Source of the DNA: Gemmata massiliana
GTDB lineage: Bacteria > Planctomycetota > Planctomycetia > Gemmatales > Gemmataceae
Assembly: GCA_000531095.1 (NCBI GenBank)
Contig: HG799468.1
Location: 211,942 to 275,941 of the forward strand
Reading direction: 5' to 3'
DNA length: 64,000 nucleotides
The translations under genes were made by a program, and so were the position numbers. Shown piece after piece: positions 53,684 through 63,666 of the stretch (the stretch's first letter is position 1; the number at the start of each line of letters is the position of its first letter). The notes beneath the pieces were generated by a model. That model was not told where the DNA came from, made no database searches, and saw only the letters and a program-made list of their open reading frames with translations.

Positions 53684-54982
53684 ATGTCACGCGAACACGC
53701 GCTCGCGATTTGGAACGCGGCGGTCGATGTTGTGCGCCCCGCCCCCCTTGTTCGCGCGGCGCTGGAAGCGGAGCGCGCGATTCATGCTGCGCCGCGCGTT
53801 CTGGTGGTCGGGGCGGGGAAGGCCGGTCCCGGGATGGCGCAGGGGCTGGAAGAGGCGCTCGCGGACCGGCTAGACCGCGTAGAAGGGTTGCTCAACGTCC
53901 CAGCCGGAATGACCGCGCCGCTTAAACGAATCCGGCTGCACGCGGCGCGACCGCAGGGTGTGAACGAACCGACCGCCGATGGTGTCGCGGGCGCGGAGGA
54001 GATGTTGCGGCTCCTCCGGAGTGCGGGGCCGGACGACGTTGCGGTGTGTCTGATCTCCGGCGGCGGGTCCGCGCTCCTTCCCGCACCCGTCGAGGGCGTG
54101 TCACTCGCGGACAAGCTCGCGGTCACGAAGTTGCTGCACCGGTGCGGGGCCACGATCGATGAAATGAACTGCGTGCGCAAACACCTTTCGCGCGTGAAGG
54201 GCGGGCGGCTCGCGGAGGCGTTTCGCGGGAAGCGGCTCGTGTCGCTCATCGTTTCGGACGTGGTGGGCGACCCGCTCGACGTGATCGCGTCCGGGCCGAC
54301 CGCGCCCGATCCGACCACGTTCGCGGACGCACTCCAGGTGCTGCGGAAGTATGAACTGAGCCGCTCTGTTCCCTCCGCGGTGGTGCGGTACCTCGAAGCA
54401 GGGAGTAAGGGGGGGCATCTCGAAACGCTCAAAACGGTTCCCGAGAGCGTGGAGAATCGCGTGATCGGCAGCAACCGTGTCGCACTCGATGCGGCGAAAC
54501 GGAAGGCGGAAGAGTTGGGCTACCGCGTGCTCGATCTCGGTTCGTTCGTCGAGGGCGAAACGCGACACGTAGCAACCGCTGTGGCCGGTGTCGTGCGCAG
54601 CATCAAACGCGACGGAGCGCCGCTAAACGCGCCTGCGTGTGTGCTGCTCGGAGGGGAAACGACGGTGACGCTCGGCGCGAACGCGGGGAAAGGTGGGCGC
54701 AACCTCGAATTCGTGGCAGCGGTCGTGGCGAAACTCGGAGCCGAATTGGAAGGCGTAACCGCGCTGAGTGGCGGGACCGACGGCGAGGATGGTCCCACCG
54801 ACGCGGCCGGTGCGGTCGCAGATTCGGCCACCCTCGCCGCACTCGCTGAACAAAAAATCACAGCGGACGATTTTGTCCAGCGACACGATGCGTATCATTT
54901 GTTCGACCGCGTAGGCGGCCTGATCCGCAGCGGGCTGACGGGAACGAACGTGATGGATGTGCGCGTAATTTTGGTGCAATGA
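53684..54982 (+). CDS. glycerate 2-kinase (GckA/TtuD, MOFRL family)
   Basis: The protein has 432 residues of the DUF4147 plus MOFRL architecture. LVVGAGKAGPGMAQGLEEAL (about 38-58), CLISGGGSALLPAPVEGVSL (about 122-142) and CVRKHLSRVKGGRLAEAF are typical; the C-terminal MOFRL part has VLLGGETTVTL and GGRNLEFVAA with GGTDGEDGPTDAAGAV. It phosphorylates D-glycerate to 2-phosphoglycerate. AGGAG is 8 bp before ATG 53684. It is divergent from the PHP gene by 62 bp. Confidence 0.92.
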   Translation: MSREHALAIWNAAVDVVRPAPLVRAALEAERAIHAAPRVLVVGAGKAGPGMAQGLEEALADRLDRVEGLLNVPAGMTAPLKRIRLHAARPQGVNEPTADGVAGAEEMLRLLRSAGPDDVAVCLISGGGSALLPAPVEGVSLADKLAVTKLLHRCGATIDEMNCVRKHLSRVKGGRLAEAFRGKRLVSLIVSDVVGDPLDVIASGPTAPDPTTFADALQVLRKYELSRSVPSAVVRYLEAGSKGGHLETLKTVPESVENRVIGSNRVALDAAKRKAEELGYRVLDLGSFVEGETRHVATAVAGVVRSIKRDGAPLNAPACVLLGGETTVTLGANAGKGGRNLEFVAAVVAKLGAELEGVTALSGGTDGEDGPTDAAGAVADSATLAALAEQKITADDFVQRHDAYHLFDRVGGLIRSGLTGTNVMDVRVILVQ

Positions 54983-55325
54983 AGTGTGAAGATTTTGCTC
55001 GGTGCAGCACGGGTGCTTGTAATTCCTACAGCCTGAAATGCAGCGTTTTCCCGTTTTTTACCTATTGACCTCGCGCGCGATCGGAGCAGGTGACGCTGTA
55101 CGGGCACGCGGATTGCATTTTTGTGATTGGCACGAGGCGTGCTCTAACTTCTTTCGTTCTCAACCGGCACCGCCGAAGAGATGAAACGGGGCTGGAACTG
55201 AAGAGGCAGGTGGACCGCGGCCGGAACCGCGTTCCCCAATAACTTCCGGTCGGTCGTGAGCCATACGAGGAGGTTGCGGAAGATCCGCTCCACTCGTGAA
55301 GCTCGTGACCGACCGGTTGGTTTTT
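54983..55325. other. 343-bp intergenic region with a possible coding remnant
   Basis: No complete gene seen. On the minus strand from about 55320 to 55144 a frame reads RVERIFRNLLVWLTT and ends LQFQPRFISSAVPVENERS, which is protein-like but lacks a start, so it may be a decayed fragment. CCGGTCGGTCGTGAGC near 55245 and GCTCGTGACCGACCGG near 55305 form an imperfect inverted repeat close to the 3' end of the ceramidase-like gene. Confidence 0.4.
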
Positions 55326-56729
55326 TCACTTCACCGACACGTCCTTCAACAACTCGCCGATCGCTTTCTCGATCTTCACGGACGCACCCACTTCCAGGAA
55401 ACTCGACCGGGCGCGCCACGTTTCGTAGCCGCCGAGTTCGTGGTGCGCGGGCGTGGGCAGGTACCCGAAGTAGCCGTTCGCCAGTGACACGACACAGGTC
55501 GTTTTGAGCGTGCTGCTTTTCTTGATCGACAGACCGATCTCGGTGAACACCTCGCACGGGATCGCGACGATTGCGGAGTTGCCGATCACCGTAACTTGGA
55601 GCGGAACCTTGAACGTGTCGGGGTACCGCGCCATCTGCACCGTCTCGTTGGCGTAGGTTTCCTCCGCGGTTCTCAACTCGCGCCCCTTGGCTTTGTCCAG
55701 AATCGCCACTGCGCGTTTCACCTCGTCGGGTGTCGGCTTGCGGACCCCGAGTTCGATTTCCTTCGTAACGGTTCGCAGGTGGGGGCGGGTGTACTCGGCT
55801 TTGTCTAGCGCCTTAACCGCGGCGGTCGCAACGGCGTCCGCAACGACACGTGACTGCTCGCCGGGTTGCACCTTGGGCGCGGCCTCGCGGAAGTTGATGT
55901 TGTTCACGTCGCCGCTGGTGCCGTTCGAGAGCACCCCGACGAAGCCCTTGCCGGCTTTGAGCTTTTGCCCGACGAGGTCCGCGAACACGCCGAAGTAGTC
56001 CGCGGAGAGCGCCGGCATGTCGCCGACGTAGTGCAGCGAGTAGTTCGCGAACAGCGCGAGGGGCTTGTCGTCCGCGGTTCGTAGCGACATGACCGTGACG
56101 CGCGGGTCGGTCGGCCCCGCGGGTTCGAGGAGGTCCATGCTCGCGCGGGGCGGGTTCATCTTCACCCGGTCGGTTTCGCCGCCGAACGGGTCGAGGTTCT
56201 TCACGCCCGGCTTCATCTTCCACCGGCGGTTGAACACCTGGTTCGGCTCCTCGCCCACGCCCCACGCCACCTTCGCCGGTACGCGGTTCTTGTGCGTGTG
56301 CTCGATACCCTCGGCTATCTTCTGCGCGAGGAACTTCGAGTAGTCCCGTTCGGCCTCGCTCCCGAACACGCTCGCGACGGTCGGCGCGGTGTGCGTGTGG
56401 GTGGCCGAGACGAGCATGTTGGTCGCGGGGATGCCGGTCTTCTTCTCCGCGAGTTGCTTCGCTTCGTCGATGAGTTCGCGCGGGATCACGCAACTGTCCA
56501 CGACCACGATAGCGAACTTCGTGGTGCCGTCGTCGAGCACGATGCAGCGCGCGTGGAGCGGATCGTGAGCGGCGTTCGCTTTTCGATCATTGAACCCGCC
56601 GTTCACGGACACCGGGAACTTCTGCGGCGTGACGTCCATTGCGTAAGCGCCGGCGCGGAACTCCGGCGGAGCGGCCGTTGCGAGAGACGGCGCCAGGAGC
56701 GCGAGAAATAGAGCAGCGGTTCGGGGCAT
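55326..56729 (-). CDS. secreted neutral/alkaline ceramidase-like protein
   Basis: The protein has 467 residues. Signal peptide MPRTAALFLALLAPSLATAA; then FRAGAYAMDVTPQKFPVSVN, DDGTTKFAIVVVDSCVIPRE and the metal-like ATHTHTAPTV (about 108-118) match the N-terminal domain of neutral/alkaline ceramidases, as commonly found in planctomycetes. The ceramidase C-terminal Ig-like part is not clear, and real ceramide hydrolysis is unproven. GAGG precedes ATG 56729; a longer frame is rejected for lack of signal peptide. Confidence 0.85.
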   Translation of the reverse strand: MPRTAALFLALLAPSLATAAPPEFRAGAYAMDVTPQKFPVSVNGGFNDRKANAAHDPLHARCIVLDDGTTKFAIVVVDSCVIPRELIDEAKQLAEKKTGIPATNMLVSATHTHTAPTVASVFGSEAERDYSKFLAQKIAEGIEHTHKNRVPAKVAWGVGEEPNQVFNRRWKMKPGVKNLDPFGGETDRVKMNPPRASMDLLEPAGPTDPRVTVMSLRTADDKPLALFANYSLHYVGDMPALSADYFGVFADLVGQKLKAGKGFVGVLSNGTSGDVNNINFREAAPKVQPGEQSRVVADAVATAAVKALDKAEYTRPHLRTVTKEIELGVRKPTPDEVKRAVAILDKAKGRELRTAEETYANETVQMARYPDTFKVPLQVTVIGNSAIVAIPCEVFTEIGLSIKKSSTLKTTCVVSLANGYFGYLPTPAHHELGGYETWRARSSFLEVGASVKIEKAIGELLKDVSVK

Positions 56730-57085
56730 GTGGAACCTCAAAGCGGTGGGGCACGAGACAAAGGCGGGAGTTTGGTGGCGGGATTTCGTGGCGGATGTTC
56801 TTTGTGATGTTGGAGGTCGAAGAACGGCTGGTGTTGATCGATCGCGAGTATTGGCGTGCTTGGTTTGCGGTGCAGTCGTAGCCATTTACGCAGTGATTAC
56901 CCGATCCGCACTTGTGGCGGGTTGCGAAAATCGGATCGGGCCGAAAATCTGAACATACGGCTGTCAATTATCCGGACACTCGTGTGCTGTAAAAACCGTC
57001 ACTTCCTTGCAATGCCGACAAGTGACACTAACGTTTTATGCCGGATAATCCTTACCTCCTCGCCCCATCAGAGGAGCCCGAGTTA

Positions 57086-58933
57086 ATGCCCGCCCCTTTT
57101 CTGCGAGTGGAACTACTCGAACCGCGCGACGTTCCCGCCAGGTTCGGCTCCCCGTGGCCGGACGGCGAGCGCATCACGCTTAGTTTTGCCCCCGATGGCA
57201 CACACATCGGTTCCGAGGCGTCGGACCTGCTTGCACAACTCGGCCCGAACGCGCGAATCGCGGTTCTGCGTGCGTTCCAGACATGGGCGACTTACGCGGA
57301 TGTGAACATCGGACTCGTGTCCGATTCGGGCGCGGCCTTGGGTACCGGCGGTGCGGTGCAGGGTGATCCGCGGTTCGGTGACATCCGCGTGGGCGGGCGG
57401 GCACTTCCCACAGACGTACTGGCAATCACGGCCCCGTACAATCTGTACGACAATTACTCCGGCGATCTCGTGGTGAATACGGCCGTACCGTTCGGCCCCG
57501 GTGGATACGATCTTTACACGGCGATGCTTCAGGAGGCCGGCCACGCGCTCGGGATCGGCAACAGCCCCGATCCGGCGTCGGTGATGTACGAGTTCTACAG
57601 CGGCGCGCGGACGGGACTCTCGGCGGGAGACATCGCAGCGATTCAGGCACTCTACGGCGCGCGCCAGCCCGACCGGTACGAAGGGGCCGAGGGGAACAGC
57701 ACGCTCGCCACCGCGACCCGCAACTCGGACGTCACCGCGGACATTACCGCGACCGGTGACGTCGACACCTACAAGTTTACCGTTGGGTTGCTCACACAGA
57801 GCGTGACGGTGAATCTCCGCGCCGCGGGGCTGAGTCTGCTCACCGCGCGGGTCGAGGTGCTCGACGGGACAGGGCGCGTGCTGGCGACGCGAACTGTCAC
57901 CGATCCAACGGCCAATGACATCACGATGTCGCTGGGCGGTCTGCGCGCGGGCTCAACGTACTACGTCCGCGTGTCGAGCGCGCCGGGCAGTGCATTCGGA
58001 GCTGGGGCTTACACACTCCAAATCCGGCAGTCGTCGCTACTCACGCAAGTCACGGATGTAGTGGGGAGCCTGCTCGAAGAAACCGGGCTGAACGACACAC
58101 TGATTACCGCGACGGGGCTATTGAGTAAGACGCTCGCACCGGGACCGCAAACCGAATACGGCACGCGGGCCTCGTTCGGTGCGCCCAGCGACGTGGATTA
58201 CTACCGACTCACGGTTCCCGGTTCGGCATCGGACGGGTCCGTGAGTCTGTTGATTACGGTTTGGGGCGCGGACGGGCGGGCGCTGAACCCGTGGATCGAG
58301 GTGCGCGACGCGACGGGGCGCACGTTCACGGCTGAAGTCGTTGCCGCCAACGGGAACACGACGACGGTGCAAGTGACCGGGCTGAAGGCCGGGATGACGT
58401 ACTTCGTGAAGACGTCCTCCGACAGCGGAGCGGCGGGCGACTACACCTTTGCGGCCGATGTTCGGACCGATGCGGTCTCTGTTCCGGAACTGGCGACCGG
58501 CACGGTGGGCGCAACGTCCTCGGCAACCACCGAATTCACCCTGGACCAAACGGGCCAGGTCCATCTCGTGCTCAGCGCGACCGGCGCACGCGGCACGGCG
58601 GAAGCTGTCATCACGAACGAGGCCGGTGAAGTGGTCGGGTGGTTTAGCGCCGCGGCCGGGCGCGGGCGCTCGCTGGACGTGTACCTCGCCGCGGGTAAGT
58701 ACACGGTCACCATGCGCTCGGTGAGCGGCGACGACTTGGGCTTCCAACTGAGCCTCGCCATTGTGACCGACCCAGTGGGCGCGCAGCCCGAAGACCCGAC
58801 CGGGACTCCCGCTCCTACAACGCCCCCGAACCCGCCCCCGAGCGAGCCGCCACCTCCCACGGACCCGATTCCGCCGAGTGAGCCGCCACCACCCCCTCCG
58901 CCACCCGATCCGGACCCGCCGGCGCAGTGGTGA
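57086..58933 (+). CDS. matrixin-like protein with PPC domains; zinc ligands altered
   Basis: The protein has 615 residues. The N-terminal LRVELLEPRDVPARF is the LExRxVPA-type segment found at the start of many secreted Gemmata proteins. Residues about 20-190 resemble the matrixin catalytic fold (FQTWATYADVNIGLVSDSGA, YDLYTAMLQEAGHALGIGN, SVMYEFY, LSAGDIAAIQALYG). Active enzymes have HExxHxxGxxH; here it reads QEAGHALGIGN, losing two of three His. Two or three PPC-like beta domains (DVDTYKFTVG, DVDYYRLTVPG) follow, ending in a Pro-rich tail. GAGGAG precedes ATG 57086; ATG 57038 is also in frame. Likely a non-catalytic surface protein. Confidence 0.83.
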   Translation: MPAPFLRVELLEPRDVPARFGSPWPDGERITLSFAPDGTHIGSEASDLLAQLGPNARIAVLRAFQTWATYADVNIGLVSDSGAALGTGGAVQGDPRFGDIRVGGRALPTDVLAITAPYNLYDNYSGDLVVNTAVPFGPGGYDLYTAMLQEAGHALGIGNSPDPASVMYEFYSGARTGLSAGDIAAIQALYGARQPDRYEGAEGNSTLATATRNSDVTADITATGDVDTYKFTVGLLTQSVTVNLRAAGLSLLTARVEVLDGTGRVLATRTVTDPTANDITMSLGGLRAGSTYYVRVSSAPGSAFGAGAYTLQIRQSSLLTQVTDVVGSLLEETGLNDTLITATGLLSKTLAPGPQTEYGTRASFGAPSDVDYYRLTVPGSASDGSVSLLITVWGADGRALNPWIEVRDATGRTFTAEVVAANGNTTTVQVTGLKAGMTYFVKTSSDSGAAGDYTFAADVRTDAVSVPELATGTVGATSSATTEFTLDQTGQVHLVLSATGARGTAEAVITNEAGEVVGWFSAAAGRGRSLDVYLAAGKYTVTMRSVSGDDLGFQLSLAIVTDPVGAQPEDPTGTPAPTTPPNPPPSEPPPPTDPIPPSEPPPPPPPPDPDPPAQW

Positions 58934-59212
58934 CGGGTGAGCCGGGACGGACCGGTACAGGTGTCGGAATTGTGTGTAGCACAAAGCCGCATCTGACCGG
59001 ATCGGAGTCCGAGAGCCGTATAAACCTGAACTCCGATGTCACTGAGCGGCACACTCGGAGCAGAATGTCTGGGCGCTTGGGATGCAGAAGGACACGCGCG
59101 CTCGGGGCTGTGTTACAAAACGCGAGAAACAGGCAGAGACGTCTGTACCACAGCACCATAGAGACATAGACAAGAACGTTGTCACACGAGTACCCGAGGA
59201 GCGGCCGAAGAA
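58934..59212. other. 279-bp intergenic region
   Basis: No gene or clear palindrome seen. It contains the presumed promoter of the small gene at 59213; near 59150 the sequence ACCACAGCACCATAGAGACA looks like dispersed short repeats of bacterial genomes. Confidence 0.35.
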
Positions 59213-59560
59213 ATGCAGATCGCGCTCGGTAAAGCGAGTGGGGCCGCGCTCCTACGGGTCGGCCGCGAACTCGTTCGGTGCACGCCCGACAACCTCGCGG
59301 AAATTCACTGCGACGTGTATCTGGAACAGGCCGAGTCCGGGCTGGGCGTGACGTGTCACATCACTTGCCCCCAATGCCCGCAGGCCAGTGTACTTCGTCC
59401 GCGGGAGTTACTCCGCCGGGCCGTACTCGATCTGGTGAGTACGTTCGAGCACAACGGAACGCGAATCACCGGACTGCGCCTCATCAGTCTCGTCGGGACC
59501 GACAAGAAGATCACTACGTCCGTCGCTCCGCTCGAACCATCGGGCGCGAGTGCCGCGTGA
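59213..59560 (+). CDS. small protein with Cys/His cluster, unknown function
   Basis: The protein has 115 residues. GKASGAALLRVGRELVRCTP begins it and CHITCPQCPQASVL (about 48-61) gives a Cys/His cluster that might bind a metal. The second half is helical then beta (RRAVLDLVSTFEHNGTRITG). GAAGAA precedes ATG 59213. No family recognised. Convergent with the following gene, 5 bp between stops. Confidence 0.62.
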   Translation: MQIALGKASGAALLRVGRELVRCTPDNLAEIHCDVYLEQAESGLGVTCHITCPQCPQASVLRPRELLRRAVLDLVSTFEHNGTRITGLRLISLVGTDKKITTSVAPLEPSGASAA

Positions 59561-59565
59561 CAGAG

Positions 59566-60045
59566 TCAGTCTGCGTCGCGAAGGAGTTGAAAGACTTCGG
59601 CCAAAAATGTGATCGCGAATGCTTCAATTCCCGGCGACGTGCGGGCCGAGTTGCCGGCCACGTTTAGCACGCGGGCGCCCGTCTGAATGAGCCAATCGAC
59701 TACATCTGTCGGAGCCGGTGAATCGCCCGGAGTGACCTCGAAATGCGGGCGCCCGTAGCGCTCGCACAACTCCAGCGTGAGGCGCTCGCCCGGTGAGTCC
59801 CAGTCGATCGCGAACCGGAGCGTGGCGTCCGAGTCTTTCACATTGAGTGCGGTGCGCGGCGGGTACCGGTCGCTCGTGTGCTCGCGGATGCCGTAGAGTT
59901 CAGCGAATTCGGGCCGCGCGCCGTCCAGCGCGCGGAACCCCTTCGGCATCCACCCGCCGGTCGCGATCCCGGCGGCCCGGGCCGCGATCAGACCCGCCCG
60001 GTCCGCGCCGGTCTGCCCGCCGGAAATTACGCGCTCCAGTTTCAT
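59566..60045 (-). CDS. putative molybdenum carrier family protein
   Basis: The protein has 159 residues. KLERVISGGQTGADRAGL (2-20), GGWMPKGFRALDGARPEF and LNVAGNSARTSPGI are the conserved blocks of the putative molybdenum-carrier/YpsA-like Rossmann family (SGGQTGAD phosphate loop). Crystal structures of the family suggested metal-oxyanion binding; function in vivo is unproven. GGAGGGG precedes ATG 60045. The frame is open upstream to 60948 but that part is antisense to the kinase gene. Confidence 0.85.
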   Translation of the reverse strand: MKLERVISGGQTGADRAGLIAARAAGIATGGWMPKGFRALDGARPEFAELYGIREHTSDRYPPRTALNVKDSDATLRFAIDWDSPGERLTLELCERYGRPHFEVTPGDSPAPTDVVDWLIQTGARVLNVAGNSARTSPGIEAFAITFLAEVFQLLRDAD

Positions 60046-60095
60046 GGCCCCTCCGTGGTCGCCCCGAACCATCTTATCGGCGGCACGCGGGGCCG

Positions 60096-63000
60096 TCAGG
60101 CGACCGCGACCGCGGGCGGGGTACACACCTGAACCGGGGGCACCTCGTGACGCAGCCCGCTGCGCCACGGGAACGCATCCTCCACGGCCAGGATCAGCTC
60201 GTTCGGGCGGTACGGCTTCTTCACGAACCCGACCATGTGTTCCTTTTCCAGATCGGAGAGCTGCTCGGCCGCGTACCCGCTGGCGAAGATTACTTTCACG
60301 CGCGGGTTCAGGTCGAGGAGTTGGCGGAACGCCTCGCGCCCGGACAGTACGGGCATGGTCAGGTCGAGGAGCACGAGGTCGATACGGTCCTTCTCCCGCG
60401 CGTACAACTCGACCGCTTCCTTCCCGTCGGACGCCTGGAGCACGCAGTACCCCCGGCCCTGGAGGGTCATTACGGCCAGTTTGCGGATGAGTTCCTCGTC
60501 GTCCACGACGAGCACCGTCTCCTTGCCGATCCGGGTCGAAGGGGGGAGCGATTCGGGGGCCGCGACGACCTTCGCCTCCTCGCTCCGGGGCAGGTAGATG
60601 TCGAACCGCGTGCCCGCGCCCACCTCGGAGTAGCAATCGATCCAGCCCTTGTGCTGGCGCACGATCGCGAACACCATCGCGAGCCCCAACCCGGTCCCCT
60701 TGCCCACGTCTTTGGTGGTGAAGAACGGCTCGTAGATCCGGGCCTTCACCTCCGGCGACATCCCGGCGCCGGTGTCCGCCACGCGCAGGCGCACGAAGTC
60801 CCCGCGCTTCGCGGGCGGGCCGTCGGTGACCGCAACGCACCCGGTTTCGATGGTAATCTGCCCGGTCCCGCCGATCGCGTCGCGGGCGTTGATGCACAGG
60901 TTCATCAGCACCTGGTTGAGTTGCGTCGGGTCCGCGTGCACCGCCCACAACTCATCGCCCAGGTGCGTCTCGATCCGGGTGAGGGGATCGATGGTGCGCT
61001 GGAGCAGACCGACGACTTCGGTCACGATCCCGTTGAGATTAGTGGGGCGCCAGTCCAGTTGGTGCCGGCGCGAGAACCCGAGGAGCCGCTGGGTCAGCGC
61101 CGCGGCACGGACCGCGGCGCTCTGGGCGGACGAAACCAGCGCGTGGTCCGGGTGCCCCGGTGCGAGGGACGGGAGCATCATCTCCAGGTTGCCGAGGATG
61201 ACCGTGAGCAGGTTGTTGAAGTCGTGCGCGATTCCCCCGGCCAACTGGCCGATCGCGTCCATCTTGCTCGCCTGGTGGACGTGGGCCTCGAGCCGGCGCT
61301 GCTCGGTCACGTCCCAGCAGATGCCGAGCACGCCGGTGGTGCGCCCGGTCGCGTCGCGCACCGGGGTGAGTACGCGCCGCACGCAGGTCCGGCGCTCGCC
61401 CGCGAGCGCCTCGGTCTCGCTCTCCACGCTCCGGCCCTCGGTGAGCACGGTCCGCACCTCTTCGGCGTGGGCGTGGGCGCGCGCCGCATCGTAGAGATCG
61501 GTTTCGGTGGACCCGATGATTTCGCCCTCCGCGCGCCCGGCGCTCTTGCAGAACTGGGCGTTGGCCGCGACGAACCGGTGCTCGCGGTCCTGGAGGAAGA
61601 TCCCCTGGCCCAAGTTCTCGATCAGAGTTCGGTACTTCTCCTCGCTCTGGCGCATCGCGCGCTCGGCGAGTTTGCGCTCGCGCACCTCGTTTTCCAGCGC
61701 GAACGTGCGGCGCCGGGCCGTTTGCGCGAGGTGCGCGGCCAGTGCCAGCAGCGCGGTCGTGAGGAGCCCGACCAGGAGCGCCAGTCGCGGCAGCGCCAGG
61801 TTCTCCCGGGCGAGCGCGTCCGGGGTGGGCCACACCGTGAGGCGCCACTCGTGCCCGCGGAAGTTGATCGGCAGGCTCTGGCTCCACCGCCCCCGGCCCC
61901 GGGTTGGGCCGCGTACCGGGTGAACACCTCCTCTTCGCCCTCGGAAAGGGTAACTCCGTACCCGGCCGAAGCATTGGCGTTGAGGACATTCGCGTAGAAC
62001 TGTTGCACGGAGATCACACTCACCATCCCGCCGCCCGCGGTTTTGGGCCGGCCCGGGGCGAACAGGAGCATCACGCGCTGCCCGCGCCAGTAGGAGCGCG
62101 GGGGGCGGACCATCGCGGCCTGTCCGGACGCCGCAGCGCGGATCAGTGCTTCGCCCCCGCCCAGGCCCTCGAACGTGTCCGGGTGCCGCGCCCCCGATTC
62201 GATCCAGACGACCCGGTTTTGGTCGTCCACGCGCGCGACCCCGATGCACCCGGGCACCTGGCCCAGGTAGTTGCCCGCGTCCAACTTCATCGGCGGCGGC
62301 ACGTCCGCGCCCGCGCGCGCCTCGGGCCAGCGCTCGGCCAACTCGACGAGCAGGTTCATTTCCGTCGGGACGCGCTCGAGTACCAGGCGCTGGATGTGCG
62401 CGGCCTCGAACTGAACCTGGCGTTGCACGCGCTCTTCTTGCTCCGCCTGGAGCACCAGCCACAGCGCGACGGTGAGAACGGCCCCGGCCCCCCCGAACCC
62501 GAGCGGGACGATGTGCCCGAGCACGGCCGGTGGCGCGCCCCGGCGGAAGCCGGACGCGAGCAGCGCCAGCCCGCCGGTACAAACCCCGGTGATCCCCAGG
62601 AGCGACGGCCCGGACGGGATGAACACCAGCCCGCTCGCGCGGATCGTGGCCAGGGCGCCCAGTGCCCCGAGTATCAGGGCCGCACCGATCAGCGTGCCCC
62701 CGAGGGCCTGGAGCACCCGGTGCCCGCGTACCGCGGCGAGGGCGATCGCGAGTGCGGCGCCGCAGAACTCGACCCCGGTGGTCCAGGCGGACCCGCCCGG
62801 GCCGGCCGGGGTCGCGTACCGCGACGGGGTGAACAGCCAGTCGTCGATGCGGAACCCCGCCCCCGGGACGGACGCGAGGAAGATGAGCGCCCCGACCGGG
62901 AGCAGCCCGGCCGCGCACCCGCGGGCCGAGCGCACGCGCCCCCGGACCAGGGCCAGGTACCCGCCCCCCCACAGGAGGAACCCGAACGCCCCGTTGTAAT

Positions 63001-63202
63001 GGAGCGGGGGCCGGGTCGGTTCGATCTGGAGGTAGTCCTGCTCCCCGCACGCCCAGGCGAACAGCCCCAGGGCGCCGAGCGCGCACAGGAACCAGCCGCT
63101 GGTGGTGAGGGCGTACCGCCAGGCGCGCGACTCGGAGGGATCGCCCCCTCCGGTGTCGGCGCCCGACGCGGTCGCGTCGGGGGTCGCGCGTTCACGAATC
63201 AT
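60096..63202 (-). CDS. membrane hybrid sensor histidine kinase/response regulator, split by an apparent frameshift
   Basis: Read across the frameshift it has about 1035 residues. The N-terminal half (63202 to about 61895) has seven or eight membrane segments and an extracytoplasmic CHASE-like domain ([20 protein letters not shown]). Its frame leaves sense near the CCCCC run at 61890-61894. In the adjacent frame: a membrane segment ([20 protein letters not shown]), PAS ([18 protein letters not shown]), HisKA ([11 protein letters not shown], phospho-acceptor His), HATPase ([26 protein letters not shown]) and a REC domain ([19 protein letters not shown] with Asp, FVKKPY). One extra G (coding strand) would join both halves. 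ATG 63202 overlaps the lipoprotein TGA (ATGA). Confidence 0.87.
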
Positions 63203-63651
63203 GGTTTCAAGTCGATGTCGTAGGTCACTTGGTCACGGTCCACGCTCACACTCAGCCCGGACTCTTCGGGCTGCGCGTACCGTAGCGGTAACTGGGTTCG
63301 GGGGCCGTCGGTGCGGTCCGGTGCCGGCGGGGTCGGACCGCCGACCGAGGGCGGGAGTTGCTGCTTCATGCGGAACCCTTCGGGCACCCGCGCGTGCGAC
63401 TGGACGGTGACGGTGGCGGGGCCGATCCCGGACGGCACGTTCGGGATCGAGTACCGCCCGTCGGGGCCGATCAGCCCGCGGACGATCTGCTTGTCGCTGC
63501 AGTAGAAGACCACGGACCCGCCGGTGACGGGGTTACCCTTGTAGGTCACCTGCCCGGTAACGGTCGCGGTCTTGGACCCGCACCCGGCCGCCAGCAGGCA
63601 CCCGAGTGCGAGTGCGCCCAGCGGGGCGCGCAATGAACGGCGTGGGCGCAC
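63199..63651 (-). CDS. lipoprotein with carboxypeptidase-regulatory-like domain
   Basis: The protein has 150 residues. Signal LGALALGCLLAAGC gives a lipobox with C near 24. TVTGQVTYKGNPVTGGSVVF and GLIGPDGRYSIPNVPSG are the transthyretin-like/carboxypeptidase-regulatory motif seen in small planctomycete lipoproteins. The start is GTG 63651. It ends in ATGA overlap with the histidine kinase start, so the two are translationally coupled. The DUF1559 gene lies just upstream. Confidence 0.82.
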   Translation of the reverse strand: MRPRRSLRAPLGALALGCLLAAGCGSKTATVTGQVTYKGNPVTGGSVVFYCSDKQIVRGLIGPDGRYSIPNVPSGIGPATVTVQSHARVPEGFRMKQQLPPSVGGPTPPAPDRTDGPRTQLPLRYAQPEESGLSVSVDRDQVTYDIDLKP

Positions 63652-63666
63652 GGTCGGTGCTCCGGG

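Noticed and set aside
55144-55320. Transposase remnant
   Set aside because: The fragment is protein-like but has no transposase motif that I can name; left as an unassigned remnant.
59847-61997. 716-codon plus-strand frame
   Set aside because: Antisense to the histidine kinase; Arg/His-rich shadow.
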